In this document: positions 62,368-64,000 of the stretch, piece by piece
Layout of the letters: each line of letters opens with the position of its first letter
Numbering within the stretch: position 1 is the first letter of the stretch
NCBI RefSeq assembly: GCF_000520815.1
Contig: NZ_ASRY01000319.1
Span: forward strand, 1-64,000
Length of the DNA stretch: 64,000 nucleotides
Direction of reading: 5' to 3'
DNA from: Paenibacillus maysiensis
GTDB lineage: Bacteria > Bacillota > Bacilli > Paenibacillales > Paenibacillaceae
Translations under genes and position numbers: made by a program
Notes under the pieces: generated by a model
Databases searched by the model: none
What the model was told of the DNA's origin: nothing
Seen by the model: the letters and a program-made list of their open reading frames with translations, nothing else

Positions 62368-63183
62368 ATGAAAAACACGCGGCTGTCCTTCAAAGGAAGC
62401 TTGCTGACGGGAGGCGTAATGCTGGGCCTGATCGGACTGCTCGGGCTTCTGGCTCCATGGGTTGCCCCTCATGATCCTCTCAATGTCGATCTTCTGAAGC
62501 GTCTGGAGCCGCCCAGCCGAGAATATCCTATGGGTACGGACCATTTGGGGCGGGATGTGCTGTCGCGGCTGATTTACGGGATTCGGACCAGCGTACTGAT
62601 TGCCTGTGCGATTACAGCAGCTACGCTGTGCATCAGCTTGCCGGTAGGCTTGCTCATTGGCTATGTGCGCGGGCGTGTGGACCAGTTAGTTATGCGGGTC
62701 ATTGACGGCGTGCTGGCTTTTCCCGATATTATTTTGACGGTGGCGATTGTGGGTATTCTGGGTCCGGGCTTTGTAAACATGACCTTAGCGATTATTGCGG
62801 TACGGTGGGCGGGATATGTTCGGTATATTCGCACCCTTGTTCAAAAAGCCTGTCAGGAGGATTATGTCCGATATGCCCGTTTATCCGGTAATTCACATGT
62901 GCGCGTGCTGAGACGCTATGTGCTGCCGCAGGTACTGCCACAGCTGCTTGTGTACGCAGTCTGGGACATTGGACGAGTCGTGCTTATGGTTGCCGGACTT
63001 TCCTTTCTTGGGCTGGGTGTACAGCCGCCTAAGCCGGAGTGGGGTGTGATGCTGCATGATGCGACGTCGTATTTTCAGGTGGCACCGCATGTCATGATTT
63101 TTCCGGGCTTGGCGATTATGCTGTTTGTGCTTGCGTGCCAGCTTCTCGGAGACCATTTTTCGGAAAAGGGGGCGGCGAAATGA
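62368..63183 (+). CDS. ABC importer permease (NikC/DppC-type)
   Basis: A 271-residue permease with the DppC/NikC signature APHDPLNVDLLKRLEPPSRE and YPMGTDHLGRDVLSRLIYGI (about residues 33-70), the EAA loop at YVRYARLSGNSHVRVLRRYV and the end LSFLGLGVQPPKPEWGVML. It pairs with the NikB-type permease. The ATG at 68 of this decade (62368) has GGAGG at nine bases; a TTG two codons upstream is less likely. Its stop overlaps the ATPase start (ATGA). Confidence 0.9.
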   Translation: MKNTRLSFKGSLLTGGVMLGLIGLLGLLAPWVAPHDPLNVDLLKRLEPPSREYPMGTDHLGRDVLSRLIYGIRTSVLIACAITAATLCISLPVGLLIGYVRGRVDQLVMRVIDGVLAFPDIILTVAIVGILGPGFVNMTLAIIAVRWAGYVRYIRTLVQKACQEDYVRYARLSGNSHVRVLRRYVLPQVLPQLLVYAVWDIGRVVLMVAGLSFLGLGVQPPKPEWGVMLHDATSYFQVAPHVMIFPGLAIMLFVLACQLLGDHFSEKGAAK

Positions 63184-64000
63184 AGGATGGGACAGGGCGC
63201 AAGCCATTGTTGCACGTGGAACATCTGGAGATATGCCGCATAGGCACAGGAACAGCCGTTAGGACGGAAACAGGTGCAAAAGCAGGAGCGGGTACACGTA
63301 TTGGCGCAGCAACAGGTGAGGGCGCGGGTAGAAAACCGGGCGCGAATGGGAAAATAATGCGGATAAGCGGTAATCAACCGCTGCTCCGGGATGTCAGCTT
63401 TACCGTATATCCGGGGGAAATTGTGGCCCTAACCGGACCGAGCGGATGCGGCAAGAGTCTGACCGCGCATGCGATCGTGGGTATGCTGGAGCCGGGGATC
63501 GGCATTACGCGGGGGCATATACACTACAACGGGGAGGATATCGTCCCGTTCGATGAACGGCGCTGGCAAAGGCTGCGCCGCGAGGACATTGCCCTGCTCA
63601 TTCAACAATCGCTGAGCGGGTTGAATCCAATCCGTACCGTCCGCACACAACTGACGGACACGCTCAGACTGCACGGGCGGCGCTGGATGCCGCCCGACCA
63701 GAAGGGGCGTGCGGATGCCGCTCCCTCCCTTGCTGTACTGCAGCAAGCCGCCCCCCAGGGCGTGTTGCCCCAGGTGCGGCAGGTGCTGAGCTGGATTGCA
63801 CGGATGGCCGGAGGCCGCGTTACCCAAGCGCAGGAGGCTTATCTGTGCTCTTTATTGAGGAAGGTCGGGTTTGCAGACCCCGAGCATGTTTTGTCCTCGT
63901 ACCCTTTTGAATTAAGCGGAGGGATGTGTCAAAGGGTACTGCTGGCTGTGATGCTAGGCTCCGGTCCGCGCCTTTTTATTGCCGACGAGCCTACCACGGC
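63180..64000 (+). CDS. ABC importer ATPase (NikD/DppD-type), incomplete at window end
   Basis: At least 273 residues are visible, and the gene runs off the window. It has Walker A GPSGCGKS (about residues 82-89), Q-loop LLIQQSLSGLNPI, signature LSGGMCQR and Walker B LFIADEPTT. Two insertions are unusual for the family. One is a Gly/Ala/Thr-rich stretch of about 40 residues between the N-terminal strand (LLHVEHLEICRI) and the LLRDVSF strand. The other is about 55 residues between the Q-loop and the signature (HGRRWMPPDQKGRADAAPSL onward). The start overlaps the permease stop. It should power the preceding permeases. Confidence 0.88.
   Translation, partial: MKDGTGRKPLLHVEHLEICRIGTGTAVRTETGAKAGAGTRIGAATGEGAGRKPGANGKIMRISGNQPLLRDVSFTVYPGEIVALTGPSGCGKSLTAHAIVGMLEPGIGITRGHIHYNGEDIVPFDERRWQRLRREDIALLIQQSLSGLNPIRTVRTQLTDTLRLHGRRWMPPDQKGRADAAPSLAVLQQAAPQGVLPQVRQVLSWIARMAGGRVTQAQEAYLCSLLRKVGFADPEHVLSSYPFELSGGMCQRVLLAVMLGSGPRLFIADEPTT

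Noticed and set aside
1-64000. CRISPR arrays, rRNA, tRNA genes, prophage modules
   Set aside because: No regularly spaced repeats, no rRNA-like or tRNA cloverleaf sequences, and no phage structural genes were recognised by eye.

Overview
The window looks like a chromosomal stretch of a Paenibacillus-type endospore-forming Firmicute, close to the P. polymyxa group. This is inferred from the moderate GC content, strong AGGAGG-type ribosome binding sites, frequent GTG/TTG starts, a Bce-type bacitracin-stress module, YheC/YheD-like ATP-grasp proteins, a holin-like type I toxin locus, and xpt-pbuX behind a guanine riboswitch. I saw no rRNA, tRNA or CRISPR array.

Layout. 1-10.5 kb: a DMT exporter (partial) divergent from a MocR-type regulator, a CdsA-like membrane protein, a permuted NlpC/P60 protein, an NmrA-type reductase, YjdM, an AIM24 protein, an LLM flavin oxidoreductase, a DUF1036-like protein, a class V aminotransferase and a DsrE2 protein. 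10.7-12.1 kb: an orphan radical SAM protein and a 37-residue toxin gene. 12.2-16.7 kb: a BceAB-like ABC transporter with its BceRS-like two-component system. 17-20.8 kb: an HD hydrolase, an aldo/keto reductase with a textbook MerR-type promoter, an acetate transporter and a secreted beta-helix protein.

21.1-25.8 kb holds the most distinctive locus: a tight operon of PEP mutase, phosphonopyruvate decarboxylase and 2-aminoethylphosphonate transaminase (aepX, aepY, phnW), bracketed by two YheC/YheD-like ATP-grasp proteins. A third ATP-grasp gene, a close paralog of the first including its upstream sequence, lies at 30.75 kb. The set predicts synthesis of 2-aminoethylphosphonate and its ATP-dependent attachment to something, possibly a spore or envelope component.

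25.9-30.5 kb: GIY-YIG, WYL, DinB, Crp, SDR, TetR and glutathione peroxidase genes. 31.5-36.7 kb is an AT-rich accessory stretch with a MITE-like repeat, an acyltransferase, two related small secreted proteins, a decayed IS1182-family element, a MerR regulator remnant and a csaA remnant. 36.8-41.1 kb: a DMT exporter, an SDR, a LysR regulator, a radC remnant and rlmN. 41.2-42.8 kb: pyrK-pyrD. 43-47.6 kb: a DcuS/DcuR-like two-component system with a D-lactate dehydrogenase-like enzyme and an AEC transporter whose promoter carries inverted TTTTTTCACAAA-type sites. 47.9-51.3 kb: a homocysteine methyltransferase and a large membrane protein. 51.7-56.4 kb: L-rhamnose catabolism (AraC regulator and rhaBAD). 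56.6-58.9 kb: guanine riboswitch, xpt and pbuX. 59-64 kb: a cobalamin riboswitch ahead of a peptide/nickel-type ABC importer, so cobalt or nickel uptake is likely. The importer's ATPase runs off the window and carries unusual insertions.
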